DNA of 42,600 nucleotides from an uncultured Pseudomonadota bacterium (GTDB lineage Bacteria > Myxococcota_A > UBA796 > SXON01), in contig CAITDR010000270.1 of assembly GCA_903891165.1 (NCBI GenBank), positions 1-42,600 on the forward strand. Direction: 5' to 3'. The notes beneath the pieces were generated by a model, which saw only the letters and a program-made list of their open reading frames with translations, was not told where the DNA came from and did not search any database. Below, one piece after another: positions 41,996 through 42,600 of this stretch. A program made the translations under genes and the position numbers. Numbering within the stretch: position 1 is the first letter of the stretch; the number at the start of each line of letters is the position of its first letter.

Positions 41996-42600
41996 ATGGC
42001 GAAGGAAAAATTTGATCGTAGCAAGCCGCACGTGAACATCGGCACCATCGGGCACGTTGATCACGGCAAGACCTCTCTGACCGCGGCCATCACCAAGGTG
42101 CTGGCGGAAGGCAACAAAGACATCAAGTTCATGGCCTACGACCAGATCGACAAGGCCCCTGAAGAGCGCGCCCGCGGTATCACCATCAATACTGCGCACG
42201 TCGAGTATTCGACCGCCAATCGCCACTACGCGCACGTCGATTGTCCGGGCCACGCCGACTACATCAAAAACATGATCACCGGCGCCGCCCAGATGGACGG
42301 GGCGATCCTGGTGGTATCTGCGCCTGACGGCCCGATGCCCCAGACCAAGGAGCACGTGCTCCTGGCTCGCCAGGTGAACGTGCCCTCCATCGTTGTCGCC
42401 CTGAACAAGGTTGACATGATGGACGACGAAGAGCTGCTTGAGCTGGTGGAGATGGAAGTCCGCGAGCTGCTCTCCAAGTACGACTTTCCCGGCGACAGCA
42501 CCCCCATCGTGCGTGTGAGCGCCGTGGGTGCGCTCAACGACAAGGATCCCGATAACGCCCGCTGGAAGGGTCAGATCCTGAAGCTGATGGAAGCTGTGGA
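41996..42600 (+). CDS. tuf: Elongation factor Tu (3' truncated by window end)
   Basis: The first 201 codons of EF-Tu. P-loop GHVDHGKT (19-26), switch [20 protein letters not shown], and the guanine-specificity motif NKVD. AAAGG lies eight bases before the ATG. EF-Tu delivers aminoacyl-tRNA to the ribosome. Linkage to tRNA-Thr, -Tyr, -Gly and -Thr reproduces the bacterial tufB operon order, so the downstream sequence probably continues to secE-nusG-ribosomal genes. The protein is cut off in domain 1. Confidence 0.98.
   Translation, partial: MAKEKFDRSKPHVNIGTIGHVDHGKTSLTAAITKVLAEGNKDIKFMAYDQIDKAPEERARGITINTAHVEYSTANRHYAHVDCPGHADYIKNMITGAAQMDGAILVVSAPDGPMPQTKEHVLLARQVNVPSIVVALNKVDMMDDEELLELVEMEVRELLSKYDFPGDSTPIVRVSAVGALNDKDPDNARWKGQILKLMEAV

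Overview
The window is GC-rich, densely packed bacterial chromosome. Gene ends abut or overlap, and GTG starts are common. Three large secreted lipoproteins carry many Asp-rich DxDxDG / DCDD...DCDG units (MopE-type metal-binding motif) joined to FG-GAP or Ig-like modules. That style, together with a bactofilin, a fused polyketide/fatty-acid megasynthase and aerobic benzoyl-CoA (box) genes, suggests a Myxococcota-like (formerly deltaproteobacterial) organism. This placement is an inference from gene content, not from a phylogenetic marker.

Layout. 1-8429: 3' part of a megasynthase (KS-AT-KS-ACPx3-KR-DH-phosphopantetheinyl transferase) resembling PUFA / secondary-lipid synthases, followed by a GNAT acetyltransferase and a coupled MopE/FG-GAP lipoprotein (to 12536). 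12537-18332 (minus): rhomboid protease, coiled-coil membrane protein, Ig-like/PPC lipoprotein, and a pair of secreted amidohydrolases, one lacking the HxH metal motif. 18420-19748 (plus): alkaline-phosphatase-superfamily lipoprotein. 19749-23165 (minus): VWA lipoprotein, ParB and bactofilin; parB and the bactofilin gene overlap by 4 bp. 23270-26443: class I glutamine amidotransferase, small membrane protein, LPLAT-type acyltransferase (minus), and a DUF1704/MATCAP-like peptidase. 26434-34504 (mostly minus): bidirectional terminator, 2Fe-2S ferredoxin, FKBP lipoprotein, B12-type radical SAM enzyme, GT-C-like membrane protein and a 1353-residue MopE/FG-GAP lipoprotein. 34630-38551: boxC-boxB with divergent boxR and a well-formed operator/promoter region. 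38556-41533: ribA, a site-2 protease and a secreted SPOR/LolA-like protein. 41555-42600: conserved tRNA-Thr, tRNA-Tyr, tRNA-Gly, tRNA-Thr, tuf block (the order of E. coli thrU-tyrU-glyT-thrT-tufB), with tuf cut by the window end.

How the genes fit together. The box genes are the one clear pathway unit. BoxB epoxidises benzoyl-CoA, BoxC opens the ring, and BoxR senses the CoA thioester and represses. The reductase BoxA and the benzoate-CoA ligase are not in the window. The ParB-bactofilin overlap suggests a chromosome-segregation/cytoskeleton unit. The rest looks like envelope and housekeeping genes.

The least explained signals are at DNA level. One is a 22-nt palindrome of the form TGATACATC-N4-GATGTATCA, embedded in frame six times at 201-204 bp spacing in the first MopE gene. 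The same half-site recurs in very AT-rich linkers of the upstream synthase. At protein level, all three carrier domains of the synthase have Thr where the phosphopantetheine-bearing Ser is expected, although a phosphopantetheinyl transferase is fused to the same chain.
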